Assembly: GCF_014192015.1 (NCBI RefSeq)
Contig: NZ_JACHXJ010000001.1
Span: 1,488,001 to 1,552,000 of the forward strand
Source of the DNA: Paenibacillus rhizosphaerae
GTDB taxonomy: Bacteria > Bacillota > Bacilli > Paenibacillales > Paenibacillaceae
DNA length: 64,000 nt
Direction: 5' to 3'
This document shows, piece by piece, positions 17,226-25,767 of this stretch. The position numbers and the translations under genes are program-made. The first letter of the stretch is position 1, and each line of letters opens with the position of its first letter. Below the pieces are notes generated by a model that did not search any database, was not told where the DNA came from, and saw only the letters and a program-made list of their open reading frames with translations.

Positions 17226-17696
17226 TTACAGCTTCCTGATATACCAGGCGTCACAGGCAAAATGCTCGGTCGCACTCAGCGGCTTGTCCAACGGAACAAA
17301 CCCGTGCTTGAGATAAAATTTGTTGGCCGCCGTCATGTTGTGGAAGGTTTCAAGGTAGCACTGTTCGTAACGCTCTTTGGCAAAATCTAGCGCAACCCGC
17401 AGCAGCTCCGCCGCAATCCCCGTTCCCCTGGCTTCTTTGTAGGCGTACATTTTCTGCAGTTCGCAAATGTGCGGAAAGCCCGGCACCGGTCCAATGCCGC
17501 ATCCGGCGGCAATACGGCCCTCATCGTCAGCAACCCAATAGTTTGATCCTTCAGGGCGGTATACGTGATAAAAGTTCCCCAGATCGGGATCAGCCCATGC
17601 GGTTCCGGGCTTGTTCGCTCCAAACTCAATCAAGCATGTCCGGATCAGCTGCTCGACCGGCTTATTGTCTTTTTCCTCGATTTCTCGGATGAACAT
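17226..17696 (-). CDS. GNAT-family N-acetyltransferase
   Basis: 156 residues from ATG 17696, chosen because GGAGG lies directly upstream; a longer in-frame version to 17804 would have no such site. Motif A reads KMYAYKEARGTGIAAELLRVAL, and the following CYLETFHNMTAANKFYLKHGFVPL is typical of yeast-GCN5-like acetyltransferases. The substrate is unknown. It lies divergent from the ABC/flavoprotein operon with a 242-base shared upstream region. Confidence 0.87.
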   Translation of the reverse strand: MFIREIEEKDNKPVEQLIRTCLIEFGANKPGTAWADPDLGNFYHVYRPEGSNYWVADDEGRIAAGCGIGPVPGFPHICELQKMYAYKEARGTGIAAELLRVALDFAKERYEQCYLETFHNMTAANKFYLKHGFVPLDKPLSATEHFACDAWYIRKL

Positions 17697-17938
17697 GATG
17701 ACAACCTCCATTACTGAAAACCAATCTACCGTACTATCATACGACCTAACCGGAGATTCTGTATACCCCGCCAAAGACAGTGGATCAGAAATTTGAATTA
17801 GCAATTGAAATTATTAATCCCTACTTGTTGAATCGGAATTAGAATGATAAAGTGCTGTCATAACTCCCAGTAAACGGATGGGATATTAATTATTTAACCT
17901 GTCGGCATGATTAGATTCCTAGAGGAGGCAGAGGCGAT
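17697..17938. promoter_or_regulatory. Divergent upstream region of the ABC/flavoprotein operon
   Basis: An AT-rich region holds the start of the 7.6-kb operon. GTTGAATCGGAATTAGAAT (about 17826-17844) has the GGAATT flavour of CymR cysteine-regulator sites, but the match is partial and no clear -35/-10 pair was fixed. Sulfur control is only a suggestion. Confidence 0.25.
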
Positions 17939-18715
17939 ATGGCGGAGACTTTGCTGGACATCACGGCGCTGAGTAAAAACTTTGATACGGCCAAAGGACG
18001 TGTTGAAGCACTGCACAAAGTGGATTTGAATATCCGGGAAGGAGAGTTCATTACGGTCATCGGTCCGAGCGGATGCGGGAAGAGCACGCTGCTGCGCATC
18101 ATCGCCGGGCTGGACGGACAGTATTCCGGCACCATTACGCTAGGCGGCCAGAAAATTACGGGACCGGGCATCGACAAAGGATTTATTTTTCAGGAGCATC
18201 GTCTATTTCCTTGGCTAACCGTGGAGAAAAATATTGCTGCGGATTTGTCACTGCGTGATCCGGAGATTAGACGCAAGGTCGACGATCTCATTGAACTGGT
18301 CAAACTTGGCGGTTTTGAGAAGGCCTATCCCAAGGAGCTGTCCGGAGGGATGGCCCAACGGGTGGCGATTGCAAGGGCACTGCTGCGAAATCCCCGGGTG
18401 CTGCTGCTGGATGAACCGTTCGGCGCATTGGACGCGTTCACCAGGGCGCATATGCAGGATGTGCTGCTGGACATTTGGCGCAGAAATCAGACGACGATGA
18501 TTTTTGTCACCCATGACATTGATGAAGCGGTTTTTCTGGCCAACCGGGTCGTCATTCTCAAGCCGCGGCCGGGTCAAATCAAGAGCATCGTGCCGATCGA
18601 TCTACCCTATCCCCGAAAGAAAACGACGTCATCCTTTCAAGAGCTTCGGCTCCGCGTGCTTAAGCTGCTGGACTCAATGAATGAGCTGGAGCTTACAGAT
18701 GGGGCCGGTATATAA
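17939..18715 (+). CDS. ABC transporter ATPase, sulfonate/nitrate/taurine type
   Basis: 258 residues. Walker [10 protein letters not shown] is at 42-50, the Q loop at [11 protein letters not shown], signature LSGGMAQ at 134-140, Walker B VLLLDEP at 154-160 and the switch His in VTHDIDEAV. The Q-loop wording and length fit SsuB/TauB/NrtD-type ATPases. It is the first gene of the operon, start behind GAGGAGG. It powers the two permeases that follow, with the lipoprotein encoded at 22.5 kb. The substrate is unknown; sulfur-containing organic anions are the family's usual cargo. Confidence 0.92.
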   Translation: MAETLLDITALSKNFDTAKGRVEALHKVDLNIREGEFITVIGPSGCGKSTLLRIIAGLDGQYSGTITLGGQKITGPGIDKGFIFQEHRLFPWLTVEKNIAADLSLRDPEIRRKVDDLIELVKLGGFEKAYPKELSGGMAQRVAIARALLRNPRVLLLDEPFGALDAFTRAHMQDVLLDIWRRNQTTMIFVTHDIDEAVFLANRVVILKPRPGQIKSIVPIDLPYPRKKTTSSFQELRLRVLKLLDSMNELELTDGAGI

Positions 18716-18751
18716 AAAATTTTTACTCTTGTCAGGAAGGCAGGTGGTTGT

Positions 18752-19543
18752 ATGAGTCACGATATTTCAGCATCAGCAGGTCCATCCCTAAAAACAGGCT
18801 TCGGAAGGTGGAAGCTTCTCGGGCTGGGGCTGATCCTGCCGGCAGGCATCCTTGTTCTGTGGCAAATCCTCGGACAGATGGGGTATATATCCGATCTGCT
18901 GTTTCCGACGCCGCTCGAGATCTTGAAAGCCTTTGTCGGCCTCGTCCAGTCCGGTGATTTATGGGATCATTTCCGGATCAGCGCCGTGCGGGCACTTGCA
19001 GGATTTGCGCTCGGAGGAGGCCTCGGACTATTGTTCGGACTGCTGGTCGGTCTGTTTGCGAAGGCCGAAAAGATGCTTGATCCAACCCTTCAGATGATCC
19101 GTATGATTCCGAGCCTTGCTGTTGTGCCGCTGTTTATTCTTTGGTTCGGGATAGGCGAGGAATCCAAAATTCTGTTGATTGCCAAAGGGGCCTTCTTTCC
19201 GCTCTATATCAATACCTATCTCGGTATCCGGAATGTGGATAACAAATGGTTCGAAGTGACCCGTGTGCTCGGGTACAGCCGCATCCAGCAGATCAGAAGG
19301 CTGGTGATCCCGGCGGCGCTCCCTAACATTCTCCTGGGAACCCGGTTATCGATCGGGTTATCGTGGCTGGGTCTGGTGGTGGCCGAATTGATTGCTTCAA
19401 CCTCGGGGGTCGGTTATATGATGTCCGATGCCCGCCAGTTTGCCGATACGCCGGTTGTTTTCGTAGGCATTATCGTGTTTGCGGCCGCAGGACTCATCAC
19501 AGATTATGTCGTTCGGCTGGCGGAACGCAGGCTGTTGAGGTGA
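18752..19543 (+). CDS. ABC transporter permease, SsuC/TauC-like (first)
   Basis: 263 residues with about six membrane helices (first at about 24-45). The permease signature is FEVTRVLGYSRIQQIRRLVIPAAL and the typical family C-terminus is SGVGYMMSDARQFADTPVVF. A second permease of the same family follows 33 bases later, so the pore is probably a heterodimer. Most SsuABC systems use a single permease gene, so the paired arrangement is a feature of this operon. Start behind AGGAAGGCAGGTGG. Confidence 0.9.
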   Translation: MSHDISASAGPSLKTGFGRWKLLGLGLILPAGILVLWQILGQMGYISDLLFPTPLEILKAFVGLVQSGDLWDHFRISAVRALAGFALGGGLGLLFGLLVGLFAKAEKMLDPTLQMIRMIPSLAVVPLFILWFGIGEESKILLIAKGAFFPLYINTYLGIRNVDNKWFEVTRVLGYSRIQQIRRLVIPAALPNILLGTRLSIGLSWLGLVVAELIASTSGVGYMMSDARQFADTPVVFVGIIVFAAAGLITDYVVRLAERRLLR

Positions 19544-19576
19544 AAGGAAAGCTATAACAGGTAAGGAGGTGTTCAA

Positions 19577-20494
19577 ATGAGCTTGCAGAGCGAAATACCT
19601 ATTCCGCAAACAACGGTTAAACAAGAACGAGAAATCCATACACCTCCGCATTCACATCCCGAGGCTGGGGAGGGTGCAGTTAAAGCTGCAAAGGATATCG
19701 TCCAAACGAACAGGCAGCCGAGGAGCACCAAGAGCTGGTGGGCCGATCTATTATGGGCATCCGTGATACCGGTTGTTGTGGTGGTGTTATGGCAATGGGC
19801 AGGCGGTGCAGGTTGGATTTCTCCCGAGTTCATGCCGACGCCGTGGGTCATTCTGAATTCGTTGATTCATCTCGTTGCCTCGGGTGACCTTGCCTACCAT
19901 ATTGGAGTCAGTATACAGCGTACGCTCCTCGGTTTTGCGATCGGAGGGCTGCTTGGACTGGTGCTCGGATGTTTTACCGGCATGTTCCGCAAGGCGGAGT
20001 ATTTGCTCGATCCCAGCATCCAGGTGCTGCGGCTGGTTCCGCATTTGGCCATCGCGCCATTGATCATTTTATGGTTTGGTTTTGGAGAAACCTCCAAGAT
20101 TGCCATCATTATTTCCGGTTCTTTTTTTCCCATGTATATCAATACATACGCGGGAATTCGCCAAGTGGACGGTAAATGGTTTGAAGTGGGCAGGGTGCTC
20201 GAATTCAAGCCGTATCAACGGTTCACGCGGTTAATTGTTCCCGGGGCGCTGCCGAGTATCCTGCTTGGCGTCAGATTGTCGCTGGCCGTATCGTGGATCA
20301 GCCTGGTCGTTGCGGAACTCGTAGGTTCCACGGCCGGTATCGGTTTTATGATCAATGAAGCCAAGCAAAACTCGGATACCCCGGTTATTTTTGTCGGCAT
20401 TCTCATCTTCGCGGTTGTAGGCAAGCTGATCGATTCGCTCGTTCGTCTGCTGGAGCGCAGATGGCTTCATTGGCGTGATGCTTACCGAGGTTAA
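19577..20494 (+). CDS. ABC transporter permease, SsuC/TauC-like (second)
   Basis: 305 residues. The first 55 residues are a hydrophilic, charged extension (IPIPQTTVKQEREIHTPPHS...) absent from the first permease; the membrane part from about residue 58 closely resembles it (WFEVGRVLEFKPYQRFTRLIVPGALPS; STAGIGFMINEAKQNSDTP). Start behind TAAGGAGGTG. The two permeases arose from one duplication and probably pair. The cytoplasmic N-terminal extension could contact a partner, but nothing in it is recognisable. Confidence 0.9.
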   Translation: MSLQSEIPIPQTTVKQEREIHTPPHSHPEAGEGAVKAAKDIVQTNRQPRSTKSWWADLLWASVIPVVVVVLWQWAGGAGWISPEFMPTPWVILNSLIHLVASGDLAYHIGVSIQRTLLGFAIGGLLGLVLGCFTGMFRKAEYLLDPSIQVLRLVPHLAIAPLIILWFGFGETSKIAIIISGSFFPMYINTYAGIRQVDGKWFEVGRVLEFKPYQRFTRLIVPGALPSILLGVRLSLAVSWISLVVAELVGSTAGIGFMINEAKQNSDTPVIFVGILIFAVVGKLIDSLVRLLERRWLHWRDAYRG

Positions 20495-20530
20495 ATCCAA
20501 TTCCGAATAAAAGAATGGGAGGCGTGTCAA

Positions 20531-22132
20531 ATGGCAATTCAGGAACAGGCGCAGCATTTGAGAACGGACGTATTGGTGATCGGCGGGGGACCGGCGGGAA
20601 CTTGGGCCGCCGTTACGGCAGCAGCCAAGGGAGCCAGAGTGGTGCTGGCCGATAAAGGGTATTGCGGCTCCAGCGGAGCAACAGCGCCTTCAGGCACGGG
20701 AGTGTGGTATGTGAAGCCCGATGAACGGCTGAGGGAAGAAGCCAAAGCCAGCCGCTATGACTTGGGCGGAAGGCTGGCGGAACACCGCTGGATGAACCGG
20801 GTGCTGGGCCGCACCTATGCCAATATGAATCAGCTGGCAGGCTGGGGGTACCCGTTCCCGCTGGATGACGACGGCAATCAGCATCGGCGCAGCCTGCAGG
20901 GGCCGGAATATATGCGCCTTATGCGCAAAGTAGTCAGGAAGGCGGGCGTGACGATTCTGGATCACAGCCCGGCGCTGGAGCTGTTGGCCGACGAGCATGG
21001 CGTGGGAGGTGCTGCGGGCGTCAATACGCAGACGGGTATTCCGTGGACGGTGGAAGCCGGAGCGGTTGTGATCGCCACAGGCGGCTGTGCCTTCCTCAGC
21101 AAGGCACTCGGCTGCAATGTCCTCACAGGCGACGGCTATCTGATGGCCGCTGAAGCCGGTGCAAATTTGTCCGGCATGGAATTTTCCAACGCCTACGCGA
21201 TTTGTCCTACATTTTCGTCCGTGACCAAGACGGCTTATTACAGCTATGCCAGCTTCTATTACGAAGACGGCACGATTGTCGAAGGAGCCGGTTCCAAGCG
21301 GGGGCGTTCCGTGATCGCGCGCAACCTTATGGAAGGCAAGCAGGTTTATGCCGTTCTGGATCAGGCACCGGAGCATTTGAAGCCGCTGCTTCGGGTGGGC
21401 CAGACCAACTTTTTCTTACCGTTCGACCGCCGCGGCATCGATCCGTTCACGGACCCGTTCCCGGTGACGCTTCGTCTGGAAGGGACGGTCCGAGGTACCG
21501 GGGGCATCCGGCTGGCGGATGAGCTCTGCGCAACCGATGTGCCCGGGCTCTACGCGGCAGGCGACGCCGCCACACGGGAGCTGATTTGCGGCGGGTTTAC
21601 CGGAGGAGGAAGCCACAATGCGGCTTGGGCCATGTCCTCCGGCTCCTTCGCCGGAGAAGGTGCGGCGGCCTATGTCAAGAAGCTGGGTGCCGATGATGGA
21701 AGCCGCAAATTAGAGCGAAAGTCCACCCAGCCGATCGTTGAGGAAGGCAAGGGCAGCGTTAAACCAAGCCGGGCAGCGGAATGGGTGCAGGCCGTTCAGG
21801 ATGAGGTCAAACCTTACGACCGCAACCTGTTCCGGACCGGTGAGGTGATGACCCAATCCTTGAACAGGCTGAACGGCTTATGGAATGACCAGCGGGAGCA
21901 GGCTATTGAGCACACGGTGGACGGCGTCAAAGCAAGGGAAGCGGCAGCCATGACGGCAACCGCCCGTTGGATGTATACATCCGCATTGGCCCGGACGGAA
22001 TCCAGGGGCATGCATAAACGCAGCGATTTTGCCGGGATGGACGACAATCAGCACTACCGTCTGATCACAGGCGGATTGGACCAATTGTGGGTTCGTCCGG
22101 AACAAGTCCGTAAGGAGGTCGTCATCCATTGA
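20531..22132 (+). CDS. FAD-dependent oxidoreductase, AprA/fumarate-reductase-like (copy 1)
   Basis: 533 residues, no signal peptide. The FAD-binding Rossmann motif VLVIGGGPAGTWAA is at 14-27, then SSGAT at 47-51 after the acidic end of strand 2 (LADKG). VIATGGCAFLSKALG and the C-terminal FAD motif VPGLYAAGDAA follow, with RGTGGIRL and GGSHNAAWAMSSGSFAGEG between and after. This layout is that of the fumarate reductase/L-aspartate oxidase/adenylylsulfate-reductase alpha superfamily. Its stop overlaps the TTG start of an 8-Cys ferredoxin, as in aprA-aprB pairs. The substrate is unknown. A close paralogue lies at 23544-25154. Confidence 0.85.
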   Translation: MAIQEQAQHLRTDVLVIGGGPAGTWAAVTAAAKGARVVLADKGYCGSSGATAPSGTGVWYVKPDERLREEAKASRYDLGGRLAEHRWMNRVLGRTYANMNQLAGWGYPFPLDDDGNQHRRSLQGPEYMRLMRKVVRKAGVTILDHSPALELLADEHGVGGAAGVNTQTGIPWTVEAGAVVIATGGCAFLSKALGCNVLTGDGYLMAAEAGANLSGMEFSNAYAICPTFSSVTKTAYYSYASFYYEDGTIVEGAGSKRGRSVIARNLMEGKQVYAVLDQAPEHLKPLLRVGQTNFFLPFDRRGIDPFTDPFPVTLRLEGTVRGTGGIRLADELCATDVPGLYAAGDAATRELICGGFTGGGSHNAAWAMSSGSFAGEGAAAYVKKLGADDGSRKLERKSTQPIVEEGKGSVKPSRAAEWVQAVQDEVKPYDRNLFRTGEVMTQSLNRLNGLWNDQREQAIEHTVDGVKAREAAAMTATARWMYTSALARTESRGMHKRSDFAGMDDNQHYRLITGGLDQLWVRPEQVRKEVVIH

Positions 22133-22461
22133 TCGAAGTTATTAGTGAAAGCAAATGCATTGCTTGTAATCAATGCGTGTCCGTGTGTCCTACCAACGTA
22201 TTCGAACGTGTTGTTGACGGGATCCCCGTCATCGCCCGGCAAAGCGATTGCCAGACCTGCTTTATGTGCGAGCTGTACTGCCCGGTTGACGCCTTGTATG
22301 TCGCCCCGGAATCCGAGTCGGTTATCGGTGTCACGGAAAGCGAGCTGTCAGAACAAGGCTTCATGGGGGGATACCGGGAAAAGGTTGGCTGGGGAAAAGG
22401 CCGCAAGCCTGTCGCCAGTCACGAATATATGTATCAGCTGTCGAAGCGGAGCGGATTTTAA
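22129..22461 (+). CDS. Two-[4Fe-4S] ferredoxin, AprB-like (copy 1)
   Basis: 110 residues starting at TTG 22129, 8 bases behind TAAGGAGG and overlapping the flavoprotein stop by 4 bases. Cys10-x2-Cys13-x2-Cys16-x3-Cys20-Pro and Cys41-x2-Cys44-x2-Cys47-x3-Cys51-Pro bind two [4Fe-4S] clusters. A tail of about 50 residues (GFMGGYREKVGWGKG...) follows, reminiscent of the tail that wraps the alpha subunit in AprB. It probably passes electrons to or from the flavoprotein encoded just before it. Confidence 0.88.
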   Translation: MIEVISESKCIACNQCVSVCPTNVFERVVDGIPVIARQSDCQTCFMCELYCPVDALYVAPESESVIGVTESELSEQGFMGGYREKVGWGKGRKPVASHEYMYQLSKRSGF

Positions 22462-22488
22462 TTATCGACTAAAGTGGGGGAGCCAATC

Positions 22489-23511
22489 ATGAATACAACG
22501 CGTCATAAACACACCCAATACGGCCGCTTTTGGAAGTCGGCTGTCATTCTGGCAGGTCTGCTAGCCGTCATCGTCGTTCAGGGCTGCTCACCGTCCAAGC
22601 GCTCCGGGGATGCTGCCGAAGCTGCTGCGGATAAGCCGACGGTCCTCAATTATGGCTATATCGGGATCAATACATTAAATGTTCCGTCAAGCGGAGCTGA
22701 AGGCTGGGGATTCCATAAAGGGATTATCCAGGAGGAACTGAAGAAGCATGGGATTACACAGGTGAACCTGACCGGCTTCCCCAACGGACCCGACCAGACG
22801 GAATCGTTAGTCAGCGGCCGGCTGGACGCGGGCAGCCTTGGCGATACGCCGGCGATCATCGCTTATGCATCCGGTGCGAAAACACGCTTGATTTCCCAGC
22901 CAGCGACCTATTCCATCGGGTACTTGTTTGCGAAAAAAGGCGGAGCTGCGTCCATCAAGGATTTGGAAGGCAAAACGATTGCCATTCAAAAGGGATCTTT
23001 TATGCACCGCTATGTCGTTGGCCTGCTCAAGCAGGAGGGCGTGAAGGATTATAAGCTGGTCCACATGCTGATTCCCGATGCGCAGGCTGCTTTGGCAAGG
23101 GGAGATGTTGACGCGTTGACCAACAACGGCGTGCAGGCGATGAAGCAAATTGACGAAGGTTATCCGCTGCTTGACGATGCCACCAAGCATCCCGATCTCA
23201 TTGGAACGAGTGCTACCGTCGTGTCCGACGCTTTTCTGGCCCAATTCCCCGACTTTCCAAAAATATGGAACGAAGCGCGTAAAAAGGCGCTGGATGACTT
23301 AAAGCAGCATGAAGACGAATACTACCAGTTTGTCGCGGATGCGCAGGGAACGACTCCGGATATTGTCAAGAAGATCAGCCCGATCAGCGAGATTAAGGAT
23401 ACGCCCTTTACCGATGAGGGCTTAAAACTAATTGAGGGAACGAAAAATTTTCTGGTAGAAGAAAAGCTGGCGAAAAAAGATTTTGATATGAACGACTGGG
23501 TGCTGAAATAA
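22489..23511 (+). CDS. ABC transporter substrate-binding lipoprotein, SsuA/TauA-like
   Basis: 340 residues from ATG 22489, with GTGGGGGAG just upstream. A signal peptide ends in VVQGC, giving lipid-modified Cys33 on the outer membrane face. The body has the NMT1/SsuA-type fold (LNYGYIGINTLNVPSSGAEGWGF; LVSGRLDAGSLGDTPAIIAYASG; KDLEGKTIAIQKGSFMHRYV). Family members bind sulfonates, taurine, nitrate or thiamine precursors. Its place between the two flavoprotein/ferredoxin pairs ties import to redox chemistry. The specific ligand is not readable. Confidence 0.9.
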   Translation: MNTTRHKHTQYGRFWKSAVILAGLLAVIVVQGCSPSKRSGDAAEAAADKPTVLNYGYIGINTLNVPSSGAEGWGFHKGIIQEELKKHGITQVNLTGFPNGPDQTESLVSGRLDAGSLGDTPAIIAYASGAKTRLISQPATYSIGYLFAKKGGAASIKDLEGKTIAIQKGSFMHRYVVGLLKQEGVKDYKLVHMLIPDAQAALARGDVDALTNNGVQAMKQIDEGYPLLDDATKHPDLIGTSATVVSDAFLAQFPDFPKIWNEARKKALDDLKQHEDEYYQFVADAQGTTPDIVKKISPISEIKDTPFTDEGLKLIEGTKNFLVEEKLAKKDFDMNDWVLK

Positions 23512-23543
23512 CCACGCACAAGACGACGGGAGGGAAGGCGCCT

Positions 23544-25154
23544 ATGGCACCCAAGGCAGATATTCAATTAACCACGGATGTACTGGTTCTGGGAGGCGGA
23601 CCTGCCGGAGCCTGGGCGGCATGGAGAGCCGCGTCCAAGGGAGCCAGAGTTGTGCTTGCGGATAAAGGCTTCTTGGGCAGCAGCGGAGCGACGGCCCCCG
23701 GAGGAACCACCCTGTTGGTGATACCTCCGGTTGTCGAGCTGCGGGAAGATGCCGTGCAGAGCAGGCTCAAGGCAGGCGGCTACCTGTCGGAGAACGCCTG
23801 GATTCATCGGGTCCTGGATGAGGTGGAGACCTATTTGGAAAAAGTCGGAGAATGGGGATATCCCTTTCCGAAAGATCATAACGGCAATCCGCTCCGTACG
23901 CATCTGCACGGCCCCGAATATATGAAGCTGATGCGCCGGGCGGTCCGGCAGGCCGGTGTGCGCCTATTGGATCAATCCCCTGCGCTGGAGCTGCTCCGCG
24001 ATGCGAATGGCGTCGGAGGAGCAAGGGGCGTGAACCGGCTGACGGGCCAAGAATGGGAAGTTCGCTCCAATGCGGTGGTTCTGGCTACCGGCGGGTGCGC
24101 GTTTCTAAGCAATGGATTGGGCTGCAACGTACTGACCGGCGAAGGGCTGCTTATGGCCGCTGAAACGGGAGCCGAGCTTTCCGGGATGGAATTCAGCCGC
24201 CAATATGCGCCTAGCTCAGCCTTTGGCAGTGTGACCCGGGGGAGAATGCTGGCTTGGTCTACGCTTTATGATCAAGAAGGACGCGTGATCGGCCGAGGTG
24301 ACCGCGCTTTCGGCAGCCTGCAGCAGCATCTTTTGAATGGACCGGTGTATGCCTCGATCAATTTGGCCGACACGGAGGAGAAGCGCCGGTTTCTTCGTCA
24401 CGCGCATCCTATTTTCTTTATGCCCCTTGAGCGCGCAGGCATCGATCCGTTCCGGGATAAGTTTCCGCTCACGCTCCGGTACGAAGGGACGATGCGCGGG
24501 ACGGGAGGGCTGCGGCTCACCGGGAACGATTGCCGTACGAGCGTTCCCGGTTTATATGCGGCGGGCGATGCCGCCTCCCGCGAGAAAGTAACGGGCGCCA
24601 TTTCAGGCGGAGGTGCGTATAACGCTTCCTGGGCGATATGCAGCGGAAACTGGGCGGGTGAAGGTGCAGCCGAGTATGCTTTATCCCAAGCAGGGGATAC
24701 CGGTAAGCGGAATCTGATGCCGGCAGGCCGATACGGCTTGGTGCAGCATTCGGACGCCGGCCGGTTGATGGACGTCCCACAAATTATCTCGGCTGTTCAG
24801 AGCGAAGTGTTTCCCCTCTCGATAAACTTTTTCCGCAGTGAACCGGTCATCAGGGCGTCTCTCGACCGTTTGCACGGGCTTGTTCCCTTTTTGCATGACA
24901 GCGTATCTGACGATCACCGTCATCGCGTCCGTGCCCGGGAAGCGGCAGGCATGGTGGCTACCGCAAGATGGATGTACTCAGCCGCCCTTGCGCGCAAAGA
25001 GAGCCGCGGTCTACATGCCCTTGCGGAATACCCCCGGCTGGATCCCCGCCAAACCCACCGCATCCTGGTGTCGGGAGTTGACCGAATCCACATCCGGGCG
25101 GAAAAGGTCCCCCATTCATCCGAACTCACGCCGGAGGAGGGGATGGTCTTATGA
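23544..25154 (+). CDS. FAD-dependent oxidoreductase, AprA/fumarate-reductase-like (copy 2)
   Basis: 536 residues, a paralogue of the product at 20531 over its whole length: VLVLGGGPAGAWAA at the N-terminus, SSGATAPGG, LATGGCAFLSNGLGCNVLTG, GTGGLRL and VPGLYAAGDAASREK. Differences are concentrated after the second third, for instance FSRQYAPSSAFGSVTRG in place of FSNAYAICPTFSSVTKT, around the expected substrate pocket, which suggests a different substrate or step. Start behind GGGAGGGAAGG. Its stop overlaps the ATG of the second ferredoxin (ATGA). Confidence 0.85.
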   Translation: MAPKADIQLTTDVLVLGGGPAGAWAAWRAASKGARVVLADKGFLGSSGATAPGGTTLLVIPPVVELREDAVQSRLKAGGYLSENAWIHRVLDEVETYLEKVGEWGYPFPKDHNGNPLRTHLHGPEYMKLMRRAVRQAGVRLLDQSPALELLRDANGVGGARGVNRLTGQEWEVRSNAVVLATGGCAFLSNGLGCNVLTGEGLLMAAETGAELSGMEFSRQYAPSSAFGSVTRGRMLAWSTLYDQEGRVIGRGDRAFGSLQQHLLNGPVYASINLADTEEKRRFLRHAHPIFFMPLERAGIDPFRDKFPLTLRYEGTMRGTGGLRLTGNDCRTSVPGLYAAGDAASREKVTGAISGGGAYNASWAICSGNWAGEGAAEYALSQAGDTGKRNLMPAGRYGLVQHSDAGRLMDVPQIISAVQSEVFPLSINFFRSEPVIRASLDRLHGLVPFLHDSVSDDHRHRVRAREAAGMVATARWMYSAALARKESRGLHALAEYPRLDPRQTHRILVSGVDRIHIRAEKVPHSSELTPEEGMVL

Positions 25155-25501
25155 TCGAGCTGGTCAGCCGGGAGCGGTGCATCGGTTGTTCGATATGCGT
25201 GAAGGTCTGTCCGACCAACGTGTTTGATATGGAGGATGGACAGCTCGTGATCGCCAGGCAGGAAGACTGTCAGACATGTTTTATGTGCGAAGCGTACTGT
25301 CCTGTTGATGCATTGTACGTTGCGCCATATGCGGATCGGTCTGTGGAGGTCAGCGAACAGGCTTTGCTGCATCAAGGATGGCTCGGCAGCTGGAGGGCTG
25401 AAATGGGTTGGACACCAGGCAGTGAAACGACGATGGCCGCGCGGGATACCACGCCGTTTTTCGAACAATTTACGAAAACCCACCGGCCGAAGGAAAGCTA
25501 A
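25151..25501 (+). CDS. Two-[4Fe-4S] ferredoxin, AprB-like (copy 2)
   Basis: 116 residues. Cys10, 13, 16, 20 and Cys40, 43, 46, 50 form two 4Fe-4S motifs. CQTCFMCE and YCPVDALYVAP are shared with copy 1. The start overlaps the flavoprotein stop by 4 bases, so translation is coupled one-to-one. It is the last gene of the operon, followed by a hairpin. Proposed partner: the second flavoprotein. Confidence 0.88.
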   Translation: MIELVSRERCIGCSICVKVCPTNVFDMEDGQLVIARQEDCQTCFMCEAYCPVDALYVAPYADRSVEVSEQALLHQGWLGSWRAEMGWTPGSETTMAARDTTPFFEQFTKTHRPKES

Positions 25502-25539
25502 TATGAAGTTTAGAAGCATTTGTCATGATCGTGTGAGGA

Positions 25540-25570
25540 GCCATCCTGTTTCCTAACAAGGGTGGCTTTT
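25540..25570 (+). terminator. Terminator of the ABC/flavoprotein operon
   Basis: GCCATCC pairs with GGGTGGC (one G-T wobble) across a 13-base loop, followed by TTTT. The next gene therefore probably has its own promoter. Confidence 0.6.
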
Positions 25571-25719
25571 GGCGTACTGCAAACTCTTTGCCCGGAGAAT
25601 GGACTGGCCATCAATTTTTCTATATAAATGCATGCATCGTTTGAGAGCGAGGGGCTTATTCGGGCTTTACAAAATCCTGGCGGCTTATCCGTTCACAAAT
25701 TTCTCCTCACTATCTATTG

Positions 25720-25751
25720 CTCTAAAGAGTAATTTTAATTACTATATAGAG
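25720..25751. promoter_or_regulatory. 32-bp palindrome, probable operator of the HTH-AtpD-like gene
   Basis: CTCTA-AAG-AGTAATT-TT-AATTACT-ATA-TAGAG: inner 7-base arms (25728-25734 and 25737-25743) and outer 5-base arms (25720-25724 and 25747-25751) are perfectly complementary with only the 3-base spacers mismatched. It ends directly at the ribosome binding site, 17 bases before the start codon. This is the position expected of an autorepression site for the protein's N-terminal HTH. Confidence 0.55.
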
Positions 25752-25767
25752 TAAGGAGGTGCTAAAA

